Assembly (NCBI GenBank): GCA_029248525.1
Contig: JAQWJE010000057.1
Coordinates: 62,001-126,000, forward strand
Direction of reading: 5' to 3'
Source: Candidatus Binatia bacterium
GTDB lineage: Bacteria > Desulfobacterota > Binatia > UBA12015
Length of the DNA: 64,000 bases
Part shown: piece by piece, positions 45,183 through 53,902 of the stretch
How the letters are laid out: each line of letters starts with the position of its first letter
Numbering within the stretch: position 1 is the stretch's first letter
Program-made: the position numbers and the translations under genes
Notes under the pieces: generated by a model
The model's database searches: none
What the model was told of the DNA's origin: nothing
What the model saw: the letters and a program-made list of their open reading frames with translations, nothing else

Positions 45183-46579
45183 CAGCGACAACGTAGCGTG
45201 AGGCTGTCTGTATCGGTCGTTCCATCCACGGTCAGAACTTCCATGCTGATTTCCACCTTCTTGCCCTTGTCCACCTCGACAATGGTGCTGCCCGAGCAGG
45301 CGGCTTCGTTACCGGGGATGATTGCGTCGACGCGCAATTGCATGGCGAGGAAGAGACCATCGGGGTCGACACGCGGAGAACGTCTCACGGCGACCGAACT
45401 CGTATTCTCCGGTGTGCAGGTCGAATCGTTGGGATCGGCGAGTCGCAAGCAGGCACCAACTTCGAAGGTGCAGGAACCGTTTTCTTCGCGGTCGCGGTCA
45501 CAATCAATCTCACCGTCGCGGCATCGCCATACGTTGCCCTGAGGGCTATGCGGCGTGCCCCCCCAGAACGCGGCCTGGCAGTCTTCAGCATCCATCCCGA
45601 GGCCGGTCATGCGGTTGGTGGGGGTGAGGAGTGTGATTTCCGGACAACCTTCCGGGAAGCAGGAGTCGACGATACCGATCTGTCCCGATGGCGTATCGAT
45701 ATCGATACCGAGCGAGAACTGGAACCCTTCGGCAATGGTGGAGGGCATGCCGTCCTGGTCGAGAGAGACGACGATCGAGCTCGAGAAGTCCGGTGCACTT
45801 CCTCCGGTGACGAGCAGGCTGCCGCGCTGATTCAGAACCTGATCGGCTGCGCCGCTGAGTTCGATTCCACCAATGGCCGAACCGCCGGCGTCAACCGGGG
45901 TACCTTCAGCTGTGTACTCGAGGATGAAGCCAACAAAATTTCCGTCGACATTGCCGACCAGCAGGTTTCCCTCGGGCAAAACCGAGATTCCGGCCGCGTA
46001 TTCGAGGCCTTCGATCAAATACGCAAAGGTGCCCGTAGCGAGATCAACCGAGATCACGCCACCGAGGCCCGGGGGACCGCCTGCGTCCGAGACCAGAAGC
46101 GTCTCCGCATCCATGACGATCACTTGAGCAGCAAAGGGAATTGATCCGCTGGGTAGGATTTCGAGATCCGCTGCGTTCACGTTGTTCGCACTGAGCGCGT
46201 CGGGGAGCGCGTAGACGGTATCGCCGGTGATGGCGCCCGGAAAATCGCCCGCATTATCCGTGAAGTACAAGGTGCCACTTTCGCTGTCGTAGGCCATGCC
46301 ACCGATCGAGTTCAATCCGCTCACGGCAGTCTCGAGAAGGCCGCCATGCCCGCGGCGCTGGATGGATTCGGTCCCCGCGCCGTAGCTTCCCTGGCCGACG
46401 AAGATATGGGTGCCGGCGAACGCGAGATCGCTCTGGAGTGGAGTTCCCAGCCTGTGTTCTCCCCGCACGTAAGCCGTCGTATCGTCTTCGGGCATCGGTG
46501 CAGGTGCGTTGCTGGAGCCGCAGCCAACGAGAATCGTGGACAGCAGGCCGAGTGCCAGGGCGATTGTTTGGGTTTGCAT
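45182..46579 (-). CDS. Propeller-like lipoprotein under cobalamin riboswitch control
   Basis: 465 aa, ATG behind GAAGGAAAG. Lipobox STILVGC with Cys20. Residues 60-330 show spaced repeats (IGGMAYDSESGTLYFTDN, AAGISVLPEGNLLVGNVDG, LGIDIDTPSGQIGIVDS) typical of NHL/SMP-30-like propellers. The C-terminal 130 residues are Cys-rich (DCQAAFWGG, WRCRDGEIDCDRDRE). It is the first gene downstream of the riboswitch at 46699-46846. BtuG of Bacteroides, also a propeller lipoprotein, binds cobalamin with extreme affinity. I infer a similar role, without sequence homology evidence. Confidence 0.82.
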   Translation of the reverse strand: MQTQTIALALGLLSTILVGCGSSNAPAPMPEDDTTAYVRGEHRLGTPLQSDLAFAGTHIFVGQGSYGAGTESIQRRGHGGLLETAVSGLNSIGGMAYDSESGTLYFTDNAGDFPGAITGDTVYALPDALSANNVNAADLEILPSGSIPFAAQVIVMDAETLLVSDAGGPPGLGGVISVDLATGTFAYLIEGLEYAAGISVLPEGNLLVGNVDGNFVGFILEYTAEGTPVDAGGSAIGGIELSGAADQVLNQRGSLLVTGGSAPDFSSSIVVSLDQDGMPSTIAEGFQFSLGIDIDTPSGQIGIVDSCFPEGCPEITLLTPTNRMTGLGMDAEDCQAAFWGGTPHSPQGNVWRCRDGEIDCDRDREENGSCTFEVGACLRLADPNDSTCTPENTSSVAVRRSPRVDPDGLFLAMQLRVDAIIPGNEAACSGSTIVEVDKGKKVEISMEVLTVDGTTDTDSLTLRCR

Positions 46580-46698
46580 GGGGCTTTCCTTCTGGCTGCT
46601 GCCCGCAGCGCTCAGGGGATACCCGCAGGGCCGAATCCAGAGAATCAGGAAAACTCTCTGCCAGAACCCGGACTCCCGTGGGATCTATTTCAATCATT

Positions 46699-46846
46699 CC
46701 CGGTGGCCAGGTTTCCTGACTTGTCGTCTTCCTACTGACGTCGCCTTCCCATCATCAAGGACAGTGGCATTCCGACGCTTTCGTTCGACTTACAGTGGCG
46801 GGAGCCGTGCTGGATTTTCACCAGCTTCCCTTAAAAACCACCAGGT
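46699..46846 (-). promoter_or_regulatory. Cobalamin (B12) riboswitch
   Basis: On the minus strand all main conserved blocks occur in order: GGTGAAAATCC, CCCGCCACTGTAAG, GCCACTG, GGGAAGGCG and the B12 box GTCAGGAAACCTGGCC (46704-46720). P1 closes by CCTGGTGG pairing CCACCGGG. The gap to the ATG at 46579 contains a GCTGC/GCAGC hairpin beside the ribosome site and no terminator, so ligand binding probably blocks translation. Confidence 0.97.
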
Positions 46847-46886
46847 CTAAAGCGGAGATAGCACAGGTCCGGAGGGTCGCAAAGCG

Positions 46887-48818
46887 CTAAAGAACGGGGT
46901 CGGAGAGAAACCAGATGGCTGAAGTGACCGCACGCTCCTGAAGCGTTCGGGGAAAGGAGGTGTCGCAACAGGGGGCCATTCCCTCGCCGATCGTCCCGGG
47001 ATCGTTGCAGTCCACACCGGCGGCATTGCAGATATAGCTTTGCCAACGACAGGTCGGATTCTCCAGAACGCGGGCGTACCAGAAAGCGGATTGCCCGGGG
47101 CGAAAGTCGGGATCGGTCCAAACCTGACAGAGTTCGTCGGCACCGGGACCTGCGGTGGTGCAGGTTTGCGAGTCCACCGTGGCCTCGCCGGCGGCGCGTC
47201 CGACGACGTCGTAGACTTTTTCATGAACATTCCCGGCGTCGTCCAACCATCCCTTGATGATCTGGACTCGTTGCAGCGGCGTTTCCAATCCTCCGCTGTC
47301 CCGCAAGGCCTGGATGGCAAAGCGCGGCGCCGAGCTTGCCATGGGCGGTAATATCCCGCCCATGGGTACGCCTCCGGCGTAGCCCTTCTCGACAAAATCG
47401 TTTCGCGCACAGAGATCATCGGCGTAGTTCCAGCCGGCAAAAAATCGGACCTTCATCCGGGGGCCGGTCGTTGAGTATGTTTCCCGGCGCTGGAGCGCAT
47501 CAAAAATAGAATCGCGCGAATTTTCCTCGGCCCATACGACGGCAAGTCCACCCGGATTGAAATCGATATCGTCGGGCAGACCGCGCGGCATCGTTACAGA
47601 AGAAGGGGCACCGGCCCCCCCATGTCCAGGGTGCTGATCTTCCCGCACCGCACCCGGCGTACCCAGGTGGGTGTCGGTGCTGCTGATCACGCCCATTTGG
47701 AAAGGGTTTGTTCCGAGGGATTTCTCCAGCGCGAGTCCTTTCTTCAGAGCATTGCGCACAAAGCTCCCCTCGCTCGGAGCAACGTTTTGGAAGTCGGCAA
47801 ACTTGCCGCCAAAATTGCCGTAGGGCAGGAGTTCGAAGTCGCAAAATTCGTCGCGCGTTCCCACGCCGATGCGGCACTCGGAATCGCCCTTATGCTGGCT
47901 CAGTTCGACCAGCGGTTCCATTTCGGCGCGACGTTTGACGTAATCTCTCGAAAACGGAGTTCCATCCTCCTCGGTTTCCGCAAACATGACGCCGCCGCTC
48001 AGGTTTGAGTTGTGGGGAATGATCAGTGCTTCGCAGCCGTTCTCCTCGATATTGCATTGCTCATCGAGGGCCGCCCAGAGGTCGCATACTTTCCGCGCGT
48101 CACGAGAGCTGATCGGTAGTTCGGGAACCTTTCCATTCCGAAAGATAATATTGCGATGCAGGTTGTTGGTTTCGGGGGCAGCGGTCCACTCGTAGGCAAC
48201 CAGACTGGTGAAATTGCACGCGGAGCTGCGATCGTAGGCCTCCTCGGCTGCCGTGATGGTCTCTTCCCAAGGGCCCTTCGCCGCTTTCAGGCAGATCGCA
48301 GCATTCTCGCCGCAAAAAGCGAAGCTGCTCCCGTCGGTCATGGATCCGTTGATCAGGAAGAAAGCGAGTCGTGGCCAGCGCCTGTAAATCTTGCAGGCGG
48401 TTGCATCATAGCCCTCGGCTTCGGGCGTGCGGCATATATGCAACTCGCCGAAGAGTTCCGCGTGGTCGGTGACTGCTGCAAAATCAAGCGGTCTTTCCAG
48501 TTGGACCTCGCGCATCGCCACGTCTCCATCATAAGGCTGGATACCGAGCCTCTCGCCGCGCGCGAAGCGATAGGCGTCGCGCGGCCGATTACGCGTGCCC
48601 TGAGTCGCTGCATCCAGCGAGAGCGTGGAGTGCACATGGAGATCTCCAAAAAGCGCCTTGCGAAGAGGGGTGCGATCCGCGCAGGCCACTCGGCCCTCGG
48701 GATTGAGCCCGGCCGGGAGGGCCAAGGGCGGGGCGAGGACCGCAACGGTCTCCGCTCGGGCAGGAGGGGCGCTCAGCAAGAGAGCGATCAGGACCCAGAT
48801 CGATCGGCGATAGATCAT
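46887..48818 (-). CDS. Secreted DUF3604 (PHP-like) protein
   Basis: 643 aa, start ATG overlapping the TGA of the membrane protein gene. Signal peptide 1-22 (LLLSAPPARA). PHP-type metal motifs: FGDLHVHSTLSLDA near residue 57, VTDHAE near 114, HNSNLSGG, and SSTDTHLG, the pattern of amidohydrolase-related metal phosphoesterases. Cys-rich C-terminus (TCRWQSYICNAAGVDCNDP). Substrate not known. The riboswitch starts 41 bases beyond its stop, so the riboswitch controls the genes after it, not this one. Confidence 0.92.
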   Translation of the reverse strand: MIYRRSIWVLIALLLSAPPARAETVAVLAPPLALPAGLNPEGRVACADRTPLRKALFGDLHVHSTLSLDAATQGTRNRPRDAYRFARGERLGIQPYDGDVAMREVQLERPLDFAAVTDHAELFGELHICRTPEAEGYDATACKIYRRWPRLAFFLINGSMTDGSSFAFCGENAAICLKAAKGPWEETITAAEEAYDRSSACNFTSLVAYEWTAAPETNNLHRNIIFRNGKVPELPISSRDARKVCDLWAALDEQCNIEENGCEALIIPHNSNLSGGVMFAETEEDGTPFSRDYVKRRAEMEPLVELSQHKGDSECRIGVGTRDEFCDFELLPYGNFGGKFADFQNVAPSEGSFVRNALKKGLALEKSLGTNPFQMGVISSTDTHLGTPGAVREDQHPGHGGAGAPSSVTMPRGLPDDIDFNPGGLAVVWAEENSRDSIFDALQRRETYSTTGPRMKVRFFAGWNYADDLCARNDFVEKGYAGGVPMGGILPPMASSAPRFAIQALRDSGGLETPLQRVQIIKGWLDDAGNVHEKVYDVVGRAAGEATVDSQTCTTAGPGADELCQVWTDPDFRPGQSAFWYARVLENPTCRWQSYICNAAGVDCNDPGTIGEGMAPCCDTSFPRTLQERAVTSAIWFLSDPVL

Positions 48819-49198
48819 TGGAAAAGTCCGATCAGGTTAACGGGCTCGCCGTCTCGGACAAAGGAGGTCGCATAGACCGGGAAAAGCAGGGAACCCGCCA
48901 GAAGGAGCAGACCGGTTGTCGCTATAAATCCGGCACGGCGGGAACCCGGCACGTAGTGGACGATTCGCGCGCTGGCGAAAAACAGGGCGGCAGCCCAAAG
49001 GATGGTTTGCGTGACCAGGGTTGCGGTCATCATCGTTGCGACCAAGCCCCCATCGACCAGGAATATGATCGCGGTAAACCCGCTGATCTCGGCCAGCCAG
49101 GCGACAGAGGCCCAACCGGTGCCAAAAGCCCAGAAAGGGACGGGGAGAAAGAGCAGTAGCGAGAGCCACAGGGAACAGCGCGACCAGACGGAAGACAT
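48815..49198 (-). CDS. Small integral membrane protein, unknown
   Basis: 127 aa with four hydrophobic segments (LWLSLLLFLPVPFWAF, ISGFTAIIFLVDGGLVATM, TILWAAALFFASARI, GFIATTGLLLLAGSLLF). I do not recognise the family. Its stop overlaps the DUF3604 start in ATGA, so both proteins are produced together. It may support the export or anchoring of the DUF3604 protein (inference). The 202-base gap upstream, divergent from the small ORF at 49401, must hold the promoter; I see direct TCCAATT repeats there but no clear boxes. Confidence 0.78.
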   Translation of the reverse strand: MSSVWSRCSLWLSLLLFLPVPFWAFGTGWASVAWLAEISGFTAIIFLVDGGLVATMMTATLVTQTILWAAALFFASARIVHYVPGSRRAGFIATTGLLLLAGSLLFPVYATSFVRDGEPVNLIGLFQ

Positions 49199-49400
49199 GG
49201 GTCTTTAACCGCCACGGAAGACTCCGGGGGTCAAGCGGTTGTGTCGGAGCCGGACAATTCCGTCCAAACGTTCCAATTTGTGCGGTCCAATTCTGTTCAA
49301 CCGGAGCCTTCTGCCGGGATAAAGTCAGTAAAATCAATCTATTTTCCCGGTCCTCTCTTGGCATGAATCCCGCAATGACAGGGCAGCGAGGAGATTGATC

Positions 49401-49574
49401 ATGATGAATATGAAAGAGGAAACCCGTCGCCCGAATGCTGAAACCCCGGCCCCCCGCCGCCTGATGGCTGTGGGACGCAAGGTCAAGGATGGCTGGCTGA
49501 TTCGGACGAACTTTTCGAAGTATCAGACCGAACAGCAGAGCGAGCAGAAAAAGGATGGCTCCGCTGCGGCCTGA
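49401..49574 (+). CDS. Small basic hypothetical protein
   Basis: 57 aa, ATG 49401 with GAGGAG ahead. The product is charged and probably disordered at both ends, with a short central segment VGRKVKDGWLIRTNF; no membrane helix or Cys. I do not recognise it. It lies alone between the membrane protein gene and the SDR gene. Supported by a good ribosome site and an uninterrupted frame; comparative evidence is missing. Confidence 0.45.
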   Translation: MMNMKEETRRPNAETPAPRRLMAVGRKVKDGWLIRTNFSKYQTEQQSEQKKDGSAAA

Positions 49575-49588
49575 GATCCCGACGGCAC

Positions 49589-50371
49589 CTATGCGGGGGC
49601 ATGGGTGCTGCCGCCGTCGATCTTGATGACGGCTCCGGTCGTATAGCTCGAAAGGTCGCTGGCCAGATAGAGCGCGGCACCGACGATTTCGTCAGGGTTG
49701 CCCGCTCGTTGCAGGGGGATTGTCTTGCGAAAGTGCTCATGGGCCTCTTCGGGCCATGCCGCACTGATATCGGTGAGGAACGGCCCCGGCATCAGGCAGT
49801 TGACCCGAACGCTGGGAGCAAAGGTTCGCGAGAGGCTCGCGGTCATATTGTTCAGTCCGGCCTTTGCGATGCCGTAGGGAACTTCGCTGGCTGTCGGTGC
49901 GATCGCGGCAATGCTGGAGATGTTGATGATCGTGCCGCCGCCACTTTCGACCATGGCGCTTCCGAAAAGCGAGGAGAGCCGAAAAGGCCCCTTGATATTG
50001 ACCGCGATCACCTTGTCCCAAAGCGCCTCGCTGACTTCCGGCAGGGAGGCGTAGAGAGGCGACATCCCGGCGTTATTAACCAGGATATCGATCTTGCCGA
50101 AATGATGCAGTGCGGTGGTCGCGAGCTGGTCACATTCCTGCCAGTTCCCCACATGGGCTGCGACCGGCAGGGCCTCGCGGCCGGTTTTCTCCTGCACTTC
50201 CTTCGCCAGAGCTTTGCAGGCGTCCAATTTTCGGCTTGCGATGACCACGTTTGCGCCGTGTGCCGCGAAGGCCAATGTCATTTCACGGCCGAGCCCACGG
50301 CTTCCGCCGGTGATGACAGCGGTTTTCCCGCTCAGATCGAATGCGCGATGTCCCTCGGGATAGCTACCCAT
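49589..50371 (-). CDS. Short-chain dehydrogenase/reductase (classical SDR)
   Basis: Start at ATG 50371; the longer frame is antisense to gluQ. 260 aa classical SDR: TGGSRGLG cofactor loop near residue 21, NNAG, catalytic Ser in INISSIAA, Tyr and Lys in YGIAK, and PGPFLTD. It interconverts an alcohol and ketone with NAD(P)H, commonly in acyl or secondary-metabolite pathways. The substrate is not readable. It is divergent from gluQ by 48 bases. Confidence 0.94.
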   Translation of the reverse strand: MGSYPEGHRAFDLSGKTAVITGGSRGLGREMTLAFAAHGANVVIASRKLDACKALAKEVQEKTGREALPVAAHVGNWQECDQLATTALHHFGKIDILVNNAGMSPLYASLPEVSEALWDKVIAVNIKGPFRLSSLFGSAMVESGGGTIINISSIAAIAPTASEVPYGIAKAGLNNMTASLSRTFAPSVRVNCLMPGPFLTDISAAWPEEAHEHFRKTIPLQRAGNPDEIVGAALYLASDLSSYTTGAVIKIDGGSTHAPA

Positions 50372-50419
50372 GAAGGTATCGTAGCTTCCCGACCGCCGCT
50401 GTTGTAGCACGGCCATGCA

Positions 50420-51382
50420 ATGGGAAATTATGTCGGCCGCTTTGCTCCGTCCCCCACCGGAGCGCTGCATTTGGGCAGTCTCGCCGCGTCGTTGGTCGCG
50501 TGGTTGGCCGCCCGACAGGTGGGCGGCCGATTGGTGCTTCGTCTCGAAGACCTCGATCAGCCGCGCGTGGTGACCGGAGCCGCGGCCGAGCAAATGGCAG
50601 ATCTTCGCTGGTTGGGTCTGGATTGGGATGAAGGCCCCGATACGGGTGGGCCGTCCGCGCCTCATGTGCAATCCGAGGCGAGCCAATTCTACGATGCTGC
50701 TCTCGCCCACCTCGAGGCAAAGGGGCTTCTCTACTACTGCGACTGTTCCCGACGGGAAATTGCGGACCAGATCAGCGCACCTCATCCGGGCGAGGGCGAT
50801 ACGGTCTACCCGGGCAGCTGCCGTGCCTTTGGAATGCGCCGCCGGGACTTTCGCCGTCCTCCGGCGATTCGTCTGGCGGTACCCTCGGGTACGATGGCCA
50901 TCGTCGACCGGTGGCAGGGGCAAATTGAGCAAGAGGTGTCTCGAGAGGTCGGTGATTTCGTCCTGCGGCGCGGCGATGGCGTGACCACCTATCAGCTTGC
51001 CGTAGTCGTGGATGATTTGCGGATGGGAGTGACCGAGGTGGTTCGGGGCGCGGATCTTCTTTCCTCGGCACCGCGGCAGGCCCTGCTGGCTCGACTGCTC
51101 GACTCCGCTGCGCCGACTTTCGCACATCTGCCGATGGTCCTGGACGGGGAGGGTGGTCGTTTGGCGAAACGCTCTCGTCGATTTCAACTAGGTGCGAGGA
51201 AGCTTGCTGGTGACGATCCCTTGAGGATTGTCGAACAAATGGCCTCCCTTTTGGGTCTGGTGAATGGGGACCGGAGCCATCCTCTCTCCTCGCTGGATGA
51301 TTTGCTGGAGCGGGCCGACCTGTCCCGCCTGAGTGAACATGCGGAGGTCAGGCTTCCGGCGTCTTTCGGCTCCTGGGAATGA
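50420..51382 (+). CDS. gluQ: Glutamyl-Q tRNA(Asp) synthetase
   Basis: 320 aa, lacking an anticodon-binding domain, as in the GluQ/YadB class. HIGH-type motif in FAPSPTGALHLGSL, KMSKS-like LAKRSRR, and the zinc site CDCSRRE...YPGSCR. It attaches glutamate to the queuosine at position 34 of tRNA-Asp. The queE gene for the queuosine precursor lies two genes away (52521). The stop is followed three bases later by the end of the convergent acyltransferase gene. Confidence 0.95.
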   Translation: MGNYVGRFAPSPTGALHLGSLAASLVAWLAARQVGGRLVLRLEDLDQPRVVTGAAAEQMADLRWLGLDWDEGPDTGGPSAPHVQSEASQFYDAALAHLEAKGLLYYCDCSRREIADQISAPHPGEGDTVYPGSCRAFGMRRRDFRRPPAIRLAVPSGTMAIVDRWQGQIEQEVSREVGDFVLRRGDGVTTYQLAVVVDDLRMGVTEVVRGADLLSSAPRQALLARLLDSAAPTFAHLPMVLDGEGGRLAKRSRRFQLGARKLAGDDPLRIVEQMASLLGLVNGDRSHPLSSLDDLLERADLSRLSEHAEVRLPASFGSWE

Positions 51383-51385
51383 TCG

Positions 51386-52450
51386 CTAATCGGCCAGCGA
51401 GGGCAGTGCCCAACCCTTGCGCCGGAGTTGCTCGTTCTGCTCGACAAGCCAGTTCCCGAACCAGACAAAGGCGATCGATCCTGCGAGAAGAACGCCTGAA
51501 TAGATCCAGAGGTTCCAGCGTTCGAAAATTCCCTCACTGCACCCATAGAGATTACAGCCACCCCCGAAGCGGTAGAGAAACGCGTTGTGGGTGAGCATTT
51601 GGCCGAGGTAGAGCCCCCACGAGTGTTGTCCGAGCCACGATAGAGGTTTTTCGATCGAGGCGATTCGCGAGAGCGCGGCCATTCCGGCGAGCAGGACGAC
51701 CGAGAGCGGCATTTCCAGAAATCTGTCGGCAACGCGCCACCATGCAGGAAGAATCAGCCGATCTTCGATCGCGTATAGCGGCAGGAGGACGAGCACGGCG
51801 AGAACAACGGAGCGAGGACCTATTCGATCGACGCGGGCCGCGAGCCACATGCCGAAGGCGACATGAATCGCGAACCGAGGCGCGAAGATCAGCCACCCCG
51901 CATCGCCCAGAACGCCCTTGACGTCGAGGGGGAACATGGTGATCGGCAGAGTGATCGCTGACGCAGTAACGAGAAGCGCCGTCCAGCCAAATTTGCGGCG
52001 AAAGGCGAAGAAGAGCGGGAATATGGCAAAAAGCTGCAAGATCAGCGTAATGAACCAGCTGGTGCCAATTTGTTTGAACCACCCGATCAGGTGCCAGAAG
52101 GGCAGCGTCAGTTTCAGCCGGACCATCTCTTCGGGCGGGCGCAGGATGATCACGATCGCCCACCAAGCCAGGCAACTCGCCCATGCGGGAATGAGAATGC
52201 GTCGGAAACCGCGCCCGTACCATCGTTGGAGACGGTGCTTTCCTTCGTGCCGTTCGAACCAGCCTTCCGAATTCAGACCGAAAAGAACAAGGAAAACCGG
52301 GACGGAATGATAGAAGAGAAAGGTCATCCATCGGGAGTCGGCGAGCACCCACGAGTGGATCAGTGTCACGCCGATAATCGCCCAGCCCTTCACCATATCG
52401 ATCTGGGGGAGGCGCGGATGGTTCGTGGGGTTTTGGTTGGAAGAAGTCAA
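51386..52450 (-). CDS. Acyltransferase-3 family membrane protein
   Basis: 354 aa, about ten transmembrane segments. The N-terminal signature PQIDMVKGWAIIGVTLIHSW has the conserved Lys-Gly and a His in TM1 characteristic of OafA/acyltransferase-3 proteins. Arg-rich loops (RWYGRGFRRILIPAW) follow. The family transfers acyl groups from CoA to cell-surface sugars or lipids. It separates the two queuosine-related genes and shares no overlap with them, so its role is likely independent. Confidence 0.9.
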   Translation of the reverse strand: MTSSNQNPTNHPRLPQIDMVKGWAIIGVTLIHSWVLADSRWMTFLFYHSVPVFLVLFGLNSEGWFERHEGKHRLQRWYGRGFRRILIPAWASCLAWWAIVIILRPPEEMVRLKLTLPFWHLIGWFKQIGTSWFITLILQLFAIFPLFFAFRRKFGWTALLVTASAITLPITMFPLDVKGVLGDAGWLIFAPRFAIHVAFGMWLAARVDRIGPRSVVLAVLVLLPLYAIEDRLILPAWWRVADRFLEMPLSVVLLAGMAALSRIASIEKPLSWLGQHSWGLYLGQMLTHNAFLYRFGGGCNLYGCSEGIFERWNLWIYSGVLLAGSIAFVWFGNWLVEQNEQLRRKGWALPSLAD

Positions 52451-52520
52451 CGGCTATTGGTGATATCGCTAGTTGGCGACGGATGCGAGGCCCTTCCGCG
52501 CAGTGTAGAAGGATTTACGC

Positions 52521-53159
52521 ATGGCGTACTCCGTAAAAGAACTTCACTATACCCTGCAAGGGGAAGGTGCGATGGCCGGTCGGGCCGCGGTATTCTGCCG
52601 CTTTGTCGGCTGCAACCTTTGGACCGGGCGCGAAGAGGATCGTGTCGGAGCCAAGTGTGATTTTTGCGATACGGATTTTATCGGCACCGACGGGCCGGGC
52701 GGGGGCGTCTTTGCTGCTGCCGATGATCTTGCGGCGGCCGTTGCCGAAACCTGGTCCCCCTCGGCGGGGTCCGAGGGGGCACCCTATGTGGTGTTCACAG
52801 GTGGCGAACCGCTTTTGCAACTCGACGAGTCGTTGGTGGAAGCCTGTCATCGGGCGGGCTTCGAGGTCGCTGTCGAAACGAACGGTACGCTCGAACTACC
52901 CGCAGGAATCGATTGGGTGACGGTGAGTCCCAAGACGTTGGCGGATCTTGTTCTACAGGAAGGCCAGGAGTTGAAGCTGGTCTTTCCTCAGAAAGTGACG
53001 CCCGAGAGTGTCTCATCGCTCAGGTTTGATCGATTCTTTCTGCAGCCGCTCGATGGTCCTGACCTGAAGAGGAATATGCAAATGGCGATCGAATACTGTC
53101 GCGATCACCCACAATGGCGGCTCAGTCTGCAGACCCATAAAGTCGGCGGATTCCTCTGA
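52521..53159 (+). CDS. queE: 7-carboxy-7-deazaguanine synthase
   Basis: 212 aa radical-SAM protein. The cluster motif is the QueE type with a long insert between first and second Cys, CNLW...KCDFC (C-x14-C-x2-C), then TGGEPLLQ for SAM binding. It converts carboxytetrahydropterin to the 7-deazaguanine precursor of preQ0 and queuosine. Start ATG 52521 is 70 bases from the divergent acyltransferase gene. The rest of the preQ0 pathway is not in the window. Confidence 0.95.
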   Translation: MAYSVKELHYTLQGEGAMAGRAAVFCRFVGCNLWTGREEDRVGAKCDFCDTDFIGTDGPGGGVFAAADDLAAAVAETWSPSAGSEGAPYVVFTGGEPLLQLDESLVEACHRAGFEVAVETNGTLELPAGIDWVTVSPKTLADLVLQEGQELKLVFPQKVTPESVSSLRFDRFFLQPLDGPDLKRNMQMAIEYCRDHPQWRLSLQTHKVGGFL

Positions 53160-53199
53160 GCGGCAGGCGGTGTCTCGACGCGGCAATGACCTCGGAGGA

Positions 53200-53877
53200 T
53201 CAGGACTCGATCACACAAGCGGAGGCGAGCTCCTTGTATTCGGAAATCGTAATCTCCACCTTGCCGACCGCGGTGTCGTGAACCACGATGCGCACGAGGC
53301 GATGGCGGTCGGCGGTGTCGAACCATAGCTCACGAATAAGCGGCAGCCCCGTGACCTTCACGACCTGCGTCTCGAAATCTCCGATTTTCGTGGTCAGTTT
53401 TTTATTGCCGGGTAGCAATTCGACAGTTGCTGTCCGTGTGTCGTCGTTGCCGTCAGTGACTTGGACACTCTTGGGGAGTTTACCACGAGAGAGATCGACA
53501 CGTAGTTGGAGGCCGACAGTGAGGGTGTCGAGATGGCCTTTCTTGACTTTCACCTTGCCGTCGCTTCCGTCGACGGTTTTCCAGCTATAGACCTCAGGTT
53601 CGAGACGCGTGCCGGCGATGACGCCGGCCGACTTTTCCACCTCATTCCGGTGGTAGAAAAGAACGTGCGCGTCGGCTTGCGTCACCATCTCGAAACGATC
53701 TCCGGTACGAGTTGTCTTTTCGTGACTCGCGCCGGTGTCGATGCCGATTGCCTTGACCTCGAAGCTGGCCTGATAGGGTGGCACCAGGCATTCCGCTTGC
53801 GAAACCTCCGGCGCCAGCGTGCCGATCAGAGTGAGGGCGAAAACAAATCTGAAGATGGTCATGCCTCTGGGTAGCAT
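53200..53877 (-). CDS. DUF3108 periplasmic protein
   Basis: 225 aa from ATG 53877 (ATG 53862 gives a tighter signal peptide). The signal peptide ends near VSQAEC. The mature part is beta-rich, with YQASFEVKAIGIDTG near residue 34, VYSWKT, and a C-terminal LWFDTADRHRLVRIVV as in DUF3108 and LolA/LolB-like lipocalin-type folds. Function not established. Follows the LLM gene after 25 bases and may be co-transcribed with it. Confidence 0.85.
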   Translation of the reverse strand: MLPRGMTIFRFVFALTLIGTLAPEVSQAECLVPPYQASFEVKAIGIDTGASHEKTTRTGDRFEMVTQADAHVLFYHRNEVEKSAGVIAGTRLEPEVYSWKTVDGSDGKVKVKKGHLDTLTVGLQLRVDLSRGKLPKSVQVTDGNDDTRTATVELLPGNKKLTTKIGDFETQVVKVTGLPLIRELWFDTADRHRLVRIVVHDTAVGKVEITISEYKELASACVIES

Positions 53878-53902
53878 GGCGGCAAGGGCTCGGTCGAACT
53901 GA

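Noticed and set aside
46699-46846. Riboswitch control of the DUF3604 gene
   Set aside because: The riboswitch reads on the minus strand and lies downstream of DUF3604, so it can only act on the lipoprotein gene.
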